This document shows, piece after piece, positions 24,758-33,528 of a stretch of 64,000 nt of DNA. Source of the DNA: Slackia sp. ZJ119 (GTDB taxonomy: Bacteria; Actinomycetota; Coriobacteriia; Coriobacteriales; Eggerthellaceae); NCBI RefSeq assembly GCF_011039175.1, contig NZ_JAAKEN010000009.1:59312-123311 (forward strand), in the 5' to 3' direction. Below the pieces are notes generated by a model. It worked only from the letters and a program-made list of their open reading frames with translations, searched no databases and was not told where the DNA came from. Position numbers and translations under genes: made by a program. Each line of letters opens with the position of its first letter. Within the stretch, counting starts at the first letter, position 1.

Positions 24758-25906
24758 TCACGTGAGGAACTCGCGCAGGTCGCTTTCCAGCAAAAACGCG
24801 AGCTCGTCCGAGGTGTCGGCGTCCGTTTCCAGGAACAAGAACCCAAAGCTGCCCACGCGGTTCACGTCGAAGCGCTGCAGGCACAGCACGCGGCTGAAAC
24901 GCGCGGCGAATCCTTCGTAGTCGAAGGCCTCTTCGCCGGTCGCGTCCGCCGGCGGGTTCAAAAGCGACATGGAGTACGTCTTGTCCTCGCGCCCGGCGAA
25001 GCATGCGTCGAAATCGGGCACCTTCTTTTCGAGAAACGCCTCGTAGGTGCGGTACCCGAAACCGTGCCATGCCACGTCGGTGCCGCCGAGCCCGGCGAAG
25101 CGAAGCGGGTTGAACTCGATGGGCACCACGCGCCCGCCCTCTTCGCGCACCTCAACGTGCACGGGGAAGTTCCTCACGCCGACCAGGTTGTTCACGTCGC
25201 TCAGCCAGCCGGTGAACCGCGGCCTCATGTCGCGCACGATGGCCGCGCTCGTGACGTAGAGGCGGTCGGAGGTGTCCGCGTCCGAGGCGAAGTCGTGGCG
25301 CAGCACGTTCAGCACGTGGGCCGCGCCGTTTTCGTCGAAGTAGGCGTCGAGCGCGTATTCGGTGCCCGTTACGTAGCTTTCCAGCAGGTAGTCGTCCGCG
25401 TCGATGACGCTTTCCGGATACATCGCCCGCCACGAGTCCGCCGCGCGTTCGATGGCGTCAAGCGCCCGGCGCCATTCGTCGGCGTTGCGGACCACGTGCA
25501 CGCCCATCGAGCAGAACCCCGCTTGCGGCTTCAGCACGATGGGCATCGGCAGCTCGTCGGGGTCGAGGTCGGCCAGCCGCGTGCGCGGACAGCGCCTGAA
25601 AAACACTTCCGGCGTGAGGGGAGCGAGCTTCTCGCGCATGGCGGCCTTGTCCTTGAAGAGCCGGATTCCGCCGTTCAACTGCTCGTTTTCCGTGTTTGCG
25701 ACAATCCACTCCAGCGCGTTTTCCGAATTCGTGTAGACGCGCTCGCCGTGCTCGATGCGCCGCGCCGCCTCGTGCGCGTCGACCAGGTTGAGCGGGCGGG
25801 CGTTCGCGAGGCTTTGCGTGAAGGGGTTTGCCAACACGGGGTGTTGCGAGCGCTCCATCCAATCGAGAAGCGGCTCGGAGGCATACGGTTCGTCCAGCAG
25901 GATCAT
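24758..25906 (-). CDS. ATP-grasp ligase-like protein
   Basis: The ATG at 25906 follows AAAGG. The 382-residue protein has the ATP-grasp plan: PIVLKPQAGFCSMGVHVV (ATP-binding lysine and glycine-rich loop), LLESYVTGTEYALDAYFDE and IEFNPLRFAGLGG (metal-binding Glu and Asn). ATP-grasp enzymes join a carboxylate to an amine or thiol through an acyl-phosphate. Sandwiched between two UPF0104 membrane proteins, it may make a lipid- or envelope-bound conjugate that these proteins move (inference). Confidence 0.85.
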   Translation of the reverse strand: MILLDEPYASEPLLDWMERSQHPVLANPFTQSLANARPLNLVDAHEAARRIEHGERVYTNSENALEWIVANTENEQLNGGIRLFKDKAAMREKLAPLTPEVFFRRCPRTRLADLDPDELPMPIVLKPQAGFCSMGVHVVRNADEWRRALDAIERAADSWRAMYPESVIDADDYLLESYVTGTEYALDAYFDENGAAHVLNVLRHDFASDADTSDRLYVTSAAIVRDMRPRFTGWLSDVNNLVGVRNFPVHVEVREEGGRVVPIEFNPLRFAGLGGTDVAWHGFGYRTYEAFLEKKVPDFDACFAGREDKTYSMSLLNPPADATGEEAFDYEGFAARFSRVLCLQRFDVNRVGSFGFLFLETDADTSDELAFLLESDLREFLT

Positions 25907-25935
25907 GTCACGCCTTTCCGGCGCCAGATCCCGGG

Positions 25936-27783
25936 TCACCCGTCGCGCAGGTTTGCGCTTTCGGCCGCGTGTCGGATCTCGGCGCCCTGTTGTGCTTGCA
26001 GGCTCCACGTCGTTGGGGGCAGCGTACCATTATCGATTGGTTGGTCAGCAATTTGAGAAGGAGCTGTATCTTTGCCGGAAGCGGCCGAGAGGGCGGGGGT
26101 TTCGGGCGGCGCGGAAGGGGTGGCAGCCGGCGCGGCGGGAGAGGCGGCCGGCGAAGGAGCGGCAGCTGGCGCGGCTGTGGCGTTCGCCGCGTTCGCACCT
26201 GTTACAGGAGCAGATACGGAATCAGAAGCTTTCGCTGTCGCCTGGGCCTTCCGCCGCTTGGGGAGGAAGGCGCCGACCTTCCCGCGCACGGTGGTCGCCC
26301 GCCTGCTGCGCTGCCGCGCACGCTTGAGCCACGTGCGCGCCGACCGCGCCCGCTTCGACGCCGATCGCGTTTGCTGGTGGAACTCTTTCCCCAGACGGCG
26401 AGCGTCTTTGCGCAGCACGATGGGCTTGTCGAACGCCGCCCGCTTCACGAACAGCCACACGGCCAGCACGACGGCTACCAGCGCCACCTGCCACGTGTTC
26501 ACGAACAAGAACTCGCCGCCTGCGGCGAGCACGAGCAGCGTCACGGTGAGCGCCCACGCCGTGCGGAAGCGCAGGATGAGCCCGAGTGCGCACACCACAA
26601 GCGCTGCCGACCCGGCCACGAGCAAAGCTCCGGTCAAAAGGCCGCCAACGTTGACCCAATCAGTCAGCATTGTGAAGGGGACCAGCTGGTCGGGCGCGAG
26701 CGCCAGGCCCAGGTTCACCAGGCCGATGATCAGCACGAGCGTGCCGGTGAGCCAAGCGGTGTCGCGGTTCTTCGCTTCCAGGCCAGCGTCTTTTTTCGCC
26801 GCGAAAAAGCCCGACTGCGACAGCATGAGCGCACCGATGCAAAACGGGATCCAGAACATGATGCCGCGGTACACCAGCGCGATGGCCGTGGCCGTGGCAA
26901 GCGAGCAGCCCGCCGCCGTCAGGATGGCCGCGATGGCCGCCTCCACCACGCCGACGCCTTGAGGGGTTGGGCTGAGGATGACCGAGATGGCGGCGACGGC
27001 GAACGCGGCGATGAGGGACGCGACGTCCTCGAAGCCGAACGCATACCCGATGGCCACCAGGCACGCCATGTTGAGGATGGCCGAAAACGCCGCGTAGGCC
27101 ACGCACACGAGCGTGCCCGAGGGGTTGTGCGCCAGAATGTGCGCCGATTCGATGAACGAGTCCGCCGTCTTCTTTCCCCAGTCGTCGCCGAGGGACTTTT
27201 TGATCAGGCCCGCCAGTTTGTTGAGCACGCGCCCCAAACCGCCGAACAGCTTGTACAGGGCGCCTGGCCAGCGATAGCCCACGACGAAGAGGCTCGACAA
27301 AACGACCAGCACGCCCGCCAGCGTCAGGCCGCCGACGAGGAACAGCGTGTTCATGTTGCCCGACAAGAGCATGGTGAGAAACCCGATGACCGAGATGGCG
27401 AACACGGCCGCGAAGTACCCTATTTGGGACAGTATGGCGCCCGAGGTCGACTGGCCGGCGTCGCAGCCGCGCCGGTGGGCGTCGTCGATGATGAAAGCGA
27501 CGCCGGTAGCGCCGCTGAACAGGCAAAACGTATTGATGAACACCAGCGAGAATATGAGGATGACGTTGTGCCAGAAGCCGGTCCTGTGCCCGACGGCGGC
27601 GAAGGCGGCGTCGTAGGAGGCGGCCTGCACGAAGTGGCGGGCGAGCATGATGACGATGGAGGCGGCAAGCGGCACGACGGCGCCGCCCTTGAACGCGTCG
27701 ATGATGCTGGCCAGGTAGTCGGCGTTCGCCAAAAGGAAGCACACGGCCGCGATGCCGAGCACGAGCAGCAGAGCCTTCTTCAC
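25936..27783 (-). CDS. UPF0104/LPG-synthase-TM-type membrane protein, large paralogue
   Basis: I take the GTG at 27783, which has GGAAGGGG upstream; an ATG at 27864 is also possible. The ~615-residue protein has an 8-helix UPF0104 core (GATGVAFIIDDAHRRG, LSPTPQGVGVVEAAIAAI), then 4-5 more membrane helices, then a basic stretch and a long Ala/Pro tail. It is the first gene of the operon with the ATP-grasp protein and the smaller paralogue at 23455. Confidence 0.85.
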   Translation of the reverse strand: MKKALLLVLGIAAVCFLLANADYLASIIDAFKGGAVVPLAASIVIMLARHFVQAASYDAAFAAVGHRTGFWHNVILIFSLVFINTFCLFSGATGVAFIIDDAHRRGCDAGQSTSGAILSQIGYFAAVFAISVIGFLTMLLSGNMNTLFLVGGLTLAGVLVVLSSLFVVGYRWPGALYKLFGGLGRVLNKLAGLIKKSLGDDWGKKTADSFIESAHILAHNPSGTLVCVAYAAFSAILNMACLVAIGYAFGFEDVASLIAAFAVAAISVILSPTPQGVGVVEAAIAAILTAAGCSLATATAIALVYRGIMFWIPFCIGALMLSQSGFFAAKKDAGLEAKNRDTAWLTGTLVLIIGLVNLGLALAPDQLVPFTMLTDWVNVGGLLTGALLVAGSAALVVCALGLILRFRTAWALTVTLLVLAAGGEFLFVNTWQVALVAVVLAVWLFVKRAAFDKPIVLRKDARRLGKEFHQQTRSASKRARSARTWLKRARQRSRRATTVRGKVGAFLPKRRKAQATAKASDSVSAPVTGANAANATAAPAAAPSPAASPAAPAATPSAPPETPALSAASGKDTAPSQIADQPIDNGTLPPTTWSLQAQQGAEIRHAAESANLRDG

Positions 27784-27922
27784 CTGCACCCCCTTCCCGC
27801 GACCACATTGTTGTATGGCCGGTAAGTATATCAGAGGGGGCCTGTTTCGACGTCGCGCCCTCACGAAAGCAGCGAAGCGGCGGCACGGCCGCGGCCGGGA
27901 AGAGGCCGTTTTCGGGAAAAAG

Positions 27923-27998
27923 CGGACATTCGCGGCGGGTTTCGCGGCGGAAGCCCAGCATGTGTGCGCTGCGAATACAAGAGTCCAACGAATGTCCG
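27923..27998. repeat. palindromic element A (76 bp), first of inverted pair
   Basis: It is bounded by CGGACATTCG and CGAATGTCCG. Its reverse complement shares the outer 20 bases and several inner blocks (GCAGCGCACA, ATGCT) with the element at 28123. Upstream flanks are also alike (GGGAAAAAGC). Confidence 0.75.
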
Positions 27999-28122
27999 GT
28001 TACGAATAGGTCTCTTCGTAACACTCGAATTTGCGCGACTCTTTGACCTGGGGATATTAGAGAGAGGTTCTGTCGCTCGCCTTTCCAGGTTGCGCATTCA
28101 AGGGATTTCCGCGGGAAAAAAG

Positions 28123-28199
28123 CGGACATTCGCTGGACTCTTGCACTGCCAGCGCACAACCGCCGGCATGCTTGCTGCAAGAGCTGCGACGAATGTCCG
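28123..28199. repeat. palindromic element A (77 bp), second of inverted pair
   Basis: It is bounded by the same CGGACATTCG and CGAATGTCCG ends and lies in opposite orientation to the copy at 27923, 124 bases away. Apart from these elements the 28,000-28,400 stretch holds no gene that I can support, only the upstream region of aspS. Confidence 0.75.
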
Positions 28200-28407
28200 A
28201 ATCGCGCTCCGTCCGCCCGCTTTCCCCTTCCGCTCCCGCCGCCCGGCCCCTCTTTTCGCGTCCATCCGCTCGTTTTGTCGGGAATCGGGCGATGCGGCTT
28301 TCGCAGCGGACTTCCTTTGCGTACAATGTTGCAGTTTGCATACGTTTGCTGCCGGGACCCACGTGCGGCTTGGCATCATGAATTTCTGCAAGGAGCAAAG
28401 GGTAGCA

Positions 28408-30186
28408 ATGACCGATTTCATCAACGAATTTTGCATGCACAGTGCAACGGACGGCCAGCTTCGGCTTGAAAACGTCGGCGAGGAAGTCACGCTCACGGGC
28501 TGGGCTTGGCACACGCGCGACCACGGCGGCCTCATCTTCATCGACCTGCGCGACCGCACGGGCTACACGCAAATCGTCGTGGACCCCGACTGCGTGAGCG
28601 CCGAAGACTTCTCGACCGCCGAGCACCTGGGCCGCGAATACGTGCTGAAGGTCGTCGGCAAGGTTCGCGCCCGCGACGCCGAGGCCGTCAACCCCAACAT
28701 GGCCACGGGCGAGATCGAGGTGCTGGCCAGTGCGCTCGACGTGCTGAACACGTCCGTCACGCCGCCGTTTTCCATCGAAGACGGCATCGAAACCGACGAG
28801 ACCACCCGCATGAAGTGGCGCTACCTCGACTTGCGCCGTCCGGAGATGTACCAGTCGCTGCATCTGCGCCACGCGGTCGTCCAGGCTCTGCGCACGGCGC
28901 TCAACGACCGCGGCTTCCTTGAGGTGGAGACGCCCATCCTGGCGAACTCCACGCCGGAAGGCGCCCGCGACTACATCGTGCCCAGCCGCCCGAACCCCGG
29001 CAAGTTCTACGCGCTGCCGCAAAGTCCCCAGCAGTTCAAGCAGATGCTCATGGCGGGCGGCATCGAGCGCTACTACCAGATTGCCCGGTGCTTCCGCGAC
29101 GAGGACCTGCGTGCCGACCGCCAGCCCGAGTTTACCCAGGTGGACGTGGAAATGTCGTTCGTCGAAGGCGACGACGTCATCGTGATGATGGAAGGCGTGC
29201 TGCAAGAGACGCTCGCGGCCGTGGGCATCGACCACGAATTCCCGCTGCGCCGCATGCCGTACGCCGAGGCCATGGACCGCTTCGGCACCGACCGCCCCGA
29301 CACGCGCTTCGGCATGGAGCTGGTCGACATCACCGACATCGTGAAGGACACCGGGTTCAAGGTGTTCTCCAGCGTGGCGCAATCTGGCGGCATCGTGAAG
29401 GCCGTCAACGCGAAGGGCGCCGGCGACTGGAGCCGCGGCGAGGTGGAGAAGCTGGCCGACATTGCGGCCGAAAACGGCGCGAAGGGCATGGCCTGGGTCG
29501 CCTTCACGACCGACGGCCAGGAGAAAAGCCCCATCAAGAAGTTCTTCACCGACGAGGAATGGGCGGCGCTGAAAGAGGCCATGGACGTGCAGCCGGGCGA
29601 CTTGCTGCTGTTCGCCGCCGACAAGCCGGCCGTCGCCAACGCGGTGCTGTCGGCGCTGCGCCTGCACATGGCCGACGCGCTCGACGTGCCGCGCGAGGGC
29701 CACGAGCTGCTGTGGGTCGTGGACTTCCCCATGTTCAAGTACGACGAGGACGAGAAGAAGTACGCCGCCGAGCACCATCCCTTCACGCACGTGCTGAACG
29801 AGGACTTGGACAAGCTGGAGACCGATCCGCTTGCGTGCGGCAGCTACAGCTACGACATCGTCATGGACGGCTTCGAGCTGGGCGGCGGCTCCATCCGTAT
29901 CCACAACGCCGAAGAGCAGCGCCGCGTGCTGCGCGTGTGCGGGCTTTCCGACGAGCAGATCGACGAGAAGTTCGGCCACCTCATTCACGCGCTTGAGCTG
30001 GGATGTCCGCCGCACGGCGGCATCGCGCTGGGGCTTGACCGCTTCATCATGCTGCTCGGCGGCAAGGGGTCCATCCGCGACGTCATCGCCTTCCCGAAGA
30101 CCTCGAGCGCATCCGACCCGATGACGGGCGCCCCCAACGAGGTGACCGGCCGCCAGCTGAAGGAAGTGAGCCTGCGTCCGCTGTAA
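28408..30186 (+). CDS. aspS: aspartyl-tRNA synthetase
   Basis: The ATG at 28408 begins MTDFINEFCMHSATDG; an ATG at 28378 and the longer open frame are less likely. The 592-residue enzyme has the bacterial AspRS features QSPQQFKQMLMAGG, IARCFRDEDLRADRQPEFTQ (motif 2), the GAD insertion and GGIALGLDRFIMLL (motif 3). H39 in the N-terminal domain (WHTRDHGG) is the residue found in non-discriminating enzymes, where discriminating ones have Leu. The protein may therefore also charge tRNA-Asn, with later amidation by GatCAB (inference). Confidence 0.95.
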   Translation: MTDFINEFCMHSATDGQLRLENVGEEVTLTGWAWHTRDHGGLIFIDLRDRTGYTQIVVDPDCVSAEDFSTAEHLGREYVLKVVGKVRARDAEAVNPNMATGEIEVLASALDVLNTSVTPPFSIEDGIETDETTRMKWRYLDLRRPEMYQSLHLRHAVVQALRTALNDRGFLEVETPILANSTPEGARDYIVPSRPNPGKFYALPQSPQQFKQMLMAGGIERYYQIARCFRDEDLRADRQPEFTQVDVEMSFVEGDDVIVMMEGVLQETLAAVGIDHEFPLRRMPYAEAMDRFGTDRPDTRFGMELVDITDIVKDTGFKVFSSVAQSGGIVKAVNAKGAGDWSRGEVEKLADIAAENGAKGMAWVAFTTDGQEKSPIKKFFTDEEWAALKEAMDVQPGDLLLFAADKPAVANAVLSALRLHMADALDVPREGHELLWVVDFPMFKYDEDEKKYAAEHHPFTHVLNEDLDKLETDPLACGSYSYDIVMDGFELGGGSIRIHNAEEQRRVLRVCGLSDEQIDEKFGHLIHALELGCPPHGGIALGLDRFIMLLGGKGSIRDVIAFPKTSSASDPMTGAPNEVTGRQLKEVSLRPL

Positions 30187-30272
30187 GGACCACACGGCCG
30201 CAGCTGCGGTCGCAAGCGGGCGGCGGCCGGACCGCCGCAGCCGCAGGCAGCCGGCAAGCCGGCAGCAACTCC

Positions 30273-30309
30273 AAGCCCCCGACGCAGTCATGCGCCGGGG
30301 GGCTTTTTG
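30273..30309 (+). terminator. aspS terminator
   Basis: AAGCCCCCG and CGGGGGGCTT pair around GACGCAGTCATGCGC, itself partly paired, followed by TTTTT. Confidence 0.88.
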
Positions 30310-30310
30310 C

Positions 30311-30496
30311 GGCGGATCGGACTCCCAAGGCGGTCGGGCCTCGGCGGCGGGTCGGGCCTCGGCGGCGGGTCGGACTCCCGGGGCGGCCGAGCGCGGCGGC
30401 GGCCTGACTTCGGCGGCGGGTCGAGCTCTCGCGGCGGCCGAACTTCGGCGGCGGCCGGACCTCGGCGGCGGGTCGGACTTCGGCCCGCCCGTGCCG
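30311..30496. repeat. imperfect GC-rich tandem repeat
   Basis: About ten degenerate copies of an 18-19 base unit related to TCGGCGGCGGGTCGGACT fill the space between the aspS terminator and the convergent gene that ends at 30502. No convincing coding content is visible. Confidence 0.7.
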
Positions 30497-30501
30497 CTTC
30501 T

Positions 30502-32166
30502 CTACGCCAGGGCTTCTCGGGCGGCGAAGACGGCGTTGGTGAGGTTCATGAAGGCGGCCTCCCAGCTTTCGCTGTAGGGCGCGTCGGTGACGGCGGCGAC
30601 GAGGTAGTCGCGGCCGTTGTAGGTGACGACGCCGGCGTCGGTGATGGAGCTCAAGGCGGGATCGTCCCCGGCGATCCAGCCGGCCTTGTCCGCCACGACC
30701 ACGTCGGGATAGGCGCCGTTGCTCATCAGCCCGGCACGGAGAAACGACGTCTCGGTCAGCTGGCACTGGGTCTCCAACCACCACGCCACGTCGGTTCCAG
30801 TGTCCCAGAAATGGTACATTTCAAGCCACAGTTGCGCCAACTGCCTGGCACTCATCTGCGGAAACCATTCCTGCGTGTCGATGCTTTCCAAACCAAGCGA
30901 CGCGAGCCACTCGGCGTAGGGACCGTCGCCGTAGCTGGCGCGCATGACGCGGTACGAGTCGTTGTCCGAAGCGGTGATGGCGTCTTCGGCAAGCGTCATG
31001 AACGGGTAGGAGCCTTGGTCGTCGGCGATGAGCGAGCCGTCCATCGCGTCTGCGGCGGGCCCTTCGGATATGGCCGTGTCGAACGTGACCTCGCCCGACG
31101 CCATGCGGCTTTCGCACATATACAAGACGAACGGGGCCTTGACGGCGCTCGCCCCATAGACGGCCTCGTCGAGGCTGGCGGCCAGCCCGCGCCCGGTTTG
31201 CAGGTCCATCAGCAGAAAGCCCGCGCGATAGCCGCCGTCGCGGAAGGGGGCAAGCGCGTCGTCGAGCGCCTGCAGCGTGTCGTCGCCAAGCGTGGGGGCG
31301 TCCTTGTCGGGGCTGTTCAGGGCGAAGGCGAAGGGGGCGTCGTCGGCGGGAAGGGACGCGAAGTCGGCGGGCGCGATCGTGCGCGGCTCCCAGGCGGACA
31401 GGCGCCCTTCGATGTCGGCGCCGCCGTCCGCAGGCGCTTGAGGCGTGGATGCAGCCTGGTCAGAGGCAGGGTCTGCGCTCGCGGCCTGGGCTTGTCCGCC
31501 GCCGTCGGCGGCTGCGAGCGCTTCGGTTCCGGAAACGGGAAAGGCGCCAAGGCCGGCGTCGGGCGAAACGAGGTTTCCGATGCCGGCGACGCCGAGGCAC
31601 ACCGCGAGCGCCGCCGCACAGCCAAGTCCTGCCAAGACGGGCCGAGGCAGCGAAAGCACCCAAGGCTTGGCTTCCTGGAAGTAGGGCCGCCCCGTGAGGG
31701 CCGAGCGGGGAAAGCCGTGCTCGGCGATGATCTCCGCCTCGGGCTTGGGCACCGGGCCGGAGGGGCGGGCATGGGTGCCGCTGCGAATGCGGCTGCGTGC
31801 GAAGCGAGGCCGCGCCGGTTGCGCCGCGCCGTGGCGGCCCGCCCGTCCGCGCAGCGCCAGTGCGCCTGGCGTGCGGGCGCGGTCGTCTGCCGCGTCGGGC
31901 GCTGCGTCGCTGCGCGGGTCGGCGGCGTGGCGGCCGAACGAGCGCGGGTCCTCTGCGGCTGCCCCCGCTCGCACAAGGGCGGCTTCTGCGGCTTCTGCCG
32001 CCGTCGAACCTGCCGCCGCCGTGGCGGCCCCGTCCCGAGCCGGGCGAACGTGGGCGCCGCGGCGCGTGCCGTTTTCCGGCAACGTGCCTGGTCGCGCGTG
32101 GGCTCCAAAGCCCGGTTCTGTTGTGGGGCGGATCTGCTCGGAATCCTGGCGAGCGTCTTGTGGCAT
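30502..32166 (-). CDS. membrane-anchored serine hydrolase, beta-lactamase fold
   Basis: The 554-residue protein has a ~150-residue disordered Ala/Arg/Pro cytoplasmic region, one membrane segment (about 174-198) and an extracellular domain with the class A beta-lactamase/transpeptidase motifs S340-A-V-K343, S400-D-N and K494-A-G. These match SxxK, SDN and KTG, with Ala in place of Thr/Ser in the last. The class A glutamate of the omega loop is not evident. It could be a cell-wall peptidase-like protein rather than a resistance enzyme. Confidence 0.75.
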   Translation of the reverse strand: MPQDARQDSEQIRPTTEPGFGAHARPGTLPENGTRRGAHVRPARDGAATAAAGSTAAEAAEAALVRAGAAAEDPRSFGRHAADPRSDAAPDAADDRARTPGALALRGRAGRHGAAQPARPRFARSRIRSGTHARPSGPVPKPEAEIIAEHGFPRSALTGRPYFQEAKPWVLSLPRPVLAGLGCAAALAVCLGVAGIGNLVSPDAGLGAFPVSGTEALAAADGGGQAQAASADPASDQAASTPQAPADGGADIEGRLSAWEPRTIAPADFASLPADDAPFAFALNSPDKDAPTLGDDTLQALDDALAPFRDGGYRAGFLLMDLQTGRGLAASLDEAVYGASAVKAPFVLYMCESRMASGEVTFDTAISEGPAADAMDGSLIADDQGSYPFMTLAEDAITASDNDSYRVMRASYGDGPYAEWLASLGLESIDTQEWFPQMSARQLAQLWLEMYHFWDTGTDVAWWLETQCQLTETSFLRAGLMSNGAYPDVVVADKAGWIAGDDPALSSITDAGVVTYNGRDYLVAAVTDAPYSESWEAAFMNLTNAVFAAREALA

Positions 32167-32425
32167 GGTGCTTCGTTTCTGCTGTGGTTTCTGCGGCGTT
32201 CAATGCTGGGTCCCGATTGTAGCAAAGGCGGGCGCACGTGCCGAAGGTTCTCCCAAAACGCTCAGCGCGGCACCATAAAAGCTGCGAAACGGCGCTTGTT
32301 CGCACGGCGGCGCAAGGGGGCTTTCGTTTTCGTCACCTTCCGTCCGCGAAAGCGCAAGGCACGAAGAAGGGACAGGCTGCAGGGGCTATAATGGCGGTGT
32401 CATGTCTTTCGACCAAGGAGCCCGC

Positions 32426-33190
32426 ATGTTCAACATCAGCAACTTTGAGAGCAACGACGATGTCACGCTCGTGGCCCAGATGGGCGCGTTCAAGGTCATC
32501 GAATGGAAGCGCGATCTGTCCGTCACGCCGGCCTCGGCGCAAGAGGCGTGGTTCTCGTCGGCCATGCATGTGCGCCGCCGCCAGGTGATTTGCGACCTTT
32601 CCCAGGCGCCGGTCATGGTGCAGTCGGGCGGTATGCAGTGGATGGTCGGCGACGTGCAGCTGACCAGCGGCGTCAAAGGCGTCGGCGACATGCTGTCGAA
32701 GATGGGCCGGGGCATGGTCACGAAGGAATCGGCGGTCAAGCCGGAATACGCCGGCACCGGCACGCTCGTGCTGGAGCCGACGTATCGCTATCCCATCGTC
32801 ATCGACGTGGCCGACTGGAACAATTCCGTGGTGCTCGACGACGGCATTTTCCTGGCGTGCTATGCTAGCCTGAAGCATTCGCTCGTGGCGCGGTCGAACA
32901 TCTCGTCGGCGGTGGCCGGCGGCGAGGGCTTCTTCAACCTGTGCGTCAACGGCTACGGGGCGCTCGTGCTGGAGTCGCCCTGCCCGAAAGAAGAGCTGAT
33001 CGAGATCACGCTCGACAACGACGCGCTGAAGATCGACGGCAACCAGGCGCTGGCGTGGTCGTCGTCTCTGCAGTTCACCGTCGAGCGGTCGAGCAAGTCG
33101 CTTCTGGGGTCGGCGGCCTCGGGCGAAGGTTTGGTGAACGTGTACCGCGGCACCGGCCGGGTGCTCATGGCCCCGACGGCGTTCGCGTAG
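32426..33190 (+). CDS. AIM24-family protein
   Basis: AAGGAG at 32415-32420 places the start at the ATG 32426 rather than 32402. The 254-residue protein is beta-rich with the AIM24/TIGR00266-like blocks VQSGGMQWMVGDVQLTSG and TGTLVLEPTYRYPIVIDV. Bacterial members are soluble or membrane-associated trimers of unknown role. It stands alone just before the SRP RNA gene. Confidence 0.8.
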   Translation: MFNISNFESNDDVTLVAQMGAFKVIEWKRDLSVTPASAQEAWFSSAMHVRRRQVICDLSQAPVMVQSGGMQWMVGDVQLTSGVKGVGDMLSKMGRGMVTKESAVKPEYAGTGTLVLEPTYRYPIVIDVADWNNSVVLDDGIFLACYASLKHSLVARSNISSAVAGGEGFFNLCVNGYGALVLESPCPKEELIEITLDNDALKIDGNQALAWSSSLQFTVERSSKSLLGSAASGEGLVNVYRGTGRVLMAPTAFA

Positions 33191-33390
33191 GCGGCCCCGC
33201 GGCGGACGGCGCCGGGCGGCGGGACTCGGGCGGAAGCGCCGGCGCATGTCGGCGCCGCGCCCGTCCTGCCGCGCGGCTTTTGCGGCGTCCCCGCCCGCGT
33301 TTTGTGCGGGTTTGGTTGCTTCGGCGGCGCCTGCGCGGGCCGTTCGTGCAAGTTGCACTATACTGACAAGCCAGCCTTGAGAGCATTCTC

Positions 33391-33480
33391 TCGGGGGCGG
33401 GGCGGCGCCATGTTTCGAACCTGGTCAGGTCCGGGAGGAAGCAGCCATAAGAGACCGCTGGCGAGCGCCCCGTCCCTGCG
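33391..33480 (+). ncRNA. ffs: signal recognition particle RNA (small bacterial type)
   Basis: The conserved 4.5S core GGTCAGGTCCGGGAGGAAGC, continuing AGCCATAAGA, is at 33423-33452. The outer stem pairs GGGGCGGGGCG with CGCCCCGTCCC. The RNA binds Ffh and targets membrane proteins. Its place before dnaX is common in Gram-positive genomes. Confidence 0.95.
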
Positions 33481-33497
33481 AGCATGCTCTTTTCTTG
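33479..33497 (+). terminator. SRP RNA terminator
   Basis: The palindrome GCGAGCATGCTC is followed by TTTTCTT. It is short but directly follows the SRP RNA. Confidence 0.6.
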
Positions 33498-33528
33498 TGT
33501 GGGGTCACGTTCAAGGGAGGCAGTCGCC

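Noticed and set aside
25828..27825. Plus-strand open frame of about 665 codons
   Set aside because: It is the shadow of the UPF0104 gene on the minus strand.
28057..30291. Minus-strand open frame of about 744 codons
   Set aside because: It is the antisense shadow of aspS, with composition bias and no motifs.
30310..30500. Coding potential in the GC tandem repeat after aspS
   Set aside because: All frames are low-complexity and the stretch lies between a terminator and a convergent gene end.
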